From an uncultured Bacilli bacterium (lineage in GTDB: Bacteria > Bacillota_I > Bacilli_A > RF39 > UBA660), in contig CAJUIY010000033.1 in the NCBI GenBank assembly GCA_910586865.1, positions 1 through 20,959 on the forward strand: 20,959 nucleotides of DNA, read 5' to 3'. Under the pieces are notes generated by a model. That model was not told the origin of the DNA, ran no database searches, and saw only the letters and a program-made list of their open reading frames with translations. Shown in pieces: positions 20,895-20,959 of the stretch (position 1 is the first letter of the stretch; every line of letters starts with the position of its first letter). The position numbers and the translations under genes were made by a program.

Positions 20895-20959
20895 ATATAT
20901 TATTCATTCCTCGTATAATCAATCTTATAGAAATTATTAATCTATTTGATTGATTCTTT

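Noticed and set aside
1..20959. CRISPR array, rRNA, tRNA or insertion sequence
   Set aside because: No regularly spaced repeats, no tRNA cloverleaf or rRNA sequence, and no transposase or integrase motif was found on either strand by reading.

Overview
The window looks like part of the chromosome of a low-GC Gram-positive bacterium (Bacillota, probably a gut lineage of the Bacilli/Erysipelotrichia type). The evidence is the strongly A+T-rich sequence, AGGAGG-type ribosome binding sites, a T-box riboswitch, a Bce-type peptide-antibiotic module and spoVS. TGA is used as a stop (the response regulator ends in TGA within an ATGA overlap), so a Mycoplasma-type code is unlikely. The species cannot be named from this sequence. 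Every protein gene is on the minus strand, so transcription runs from high to low coordinates.

Housekeeping end (about 17,370-20,900): spoVS with its terminator, an HD-domain phosphohydrolase of the RelA/SpoT hydrolase type, then a T-box leader (candidate specifier TCT, serine) controlling an M19 dipeptidase and seryl-tRNA synthetase. Accessory block (about 10,900-17,220): an AAA/DUF4143 ATPase, a decayed copy of the 3' end of a serS gene, a terminator, and then a self-contained four-gene operon. That operon encodes (1) a TIR protein with an N-terminal zinc ribbon, five membrane segments and an outside SH3b domain, (2) an SPFH protein with two C-terminal zinc ribbons, (3) a membrane protein with an outside LRR_5/BspA-like region, and (4) a small unknown protein. 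It is bounded by a promoter at 15,755-15,725 and a terminator at 10,950-10,917.

The main discovery is this operon's promoter. It has perfect -35 (TTGACA) and -10 (TATAAT) boxes, but the 19-bp spacer contains a run of ten G next to the -10. Slipped-strand changes in such a run would change the -35/-10 spacing, the known arrangement of phase-variable promoters (for example porA and opc of Neisseria). I read the locus as a phase-variable, envelope-sensing TIR system. It could act in antiphage defence, envelope-damage response or host interaction; the sequence does not decide which.

Envelope-stress region (about 5,000-10,890): an OmpR-type regulator, an intramembrane-sensing histidine kinase, and a BceAB-like ABC transporter preceded by a perfect TTACA-N4-TGTAA palindrome, followed by a previously uncalled 44-residue membrane peptide and a VanZ-RDD fusion. 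Distal region (1-5,000): a candidate type I toxin-antitoxin locus (a 23-residue hydrophobic peptide opposed by a convergent antisense RNA), a second ABC ATPase/FtsX permease pair, an HTH-membrane regulator, and three small proteins. Three reading frames in this stretch are interrupted by in-frame stops, which suggests decay.
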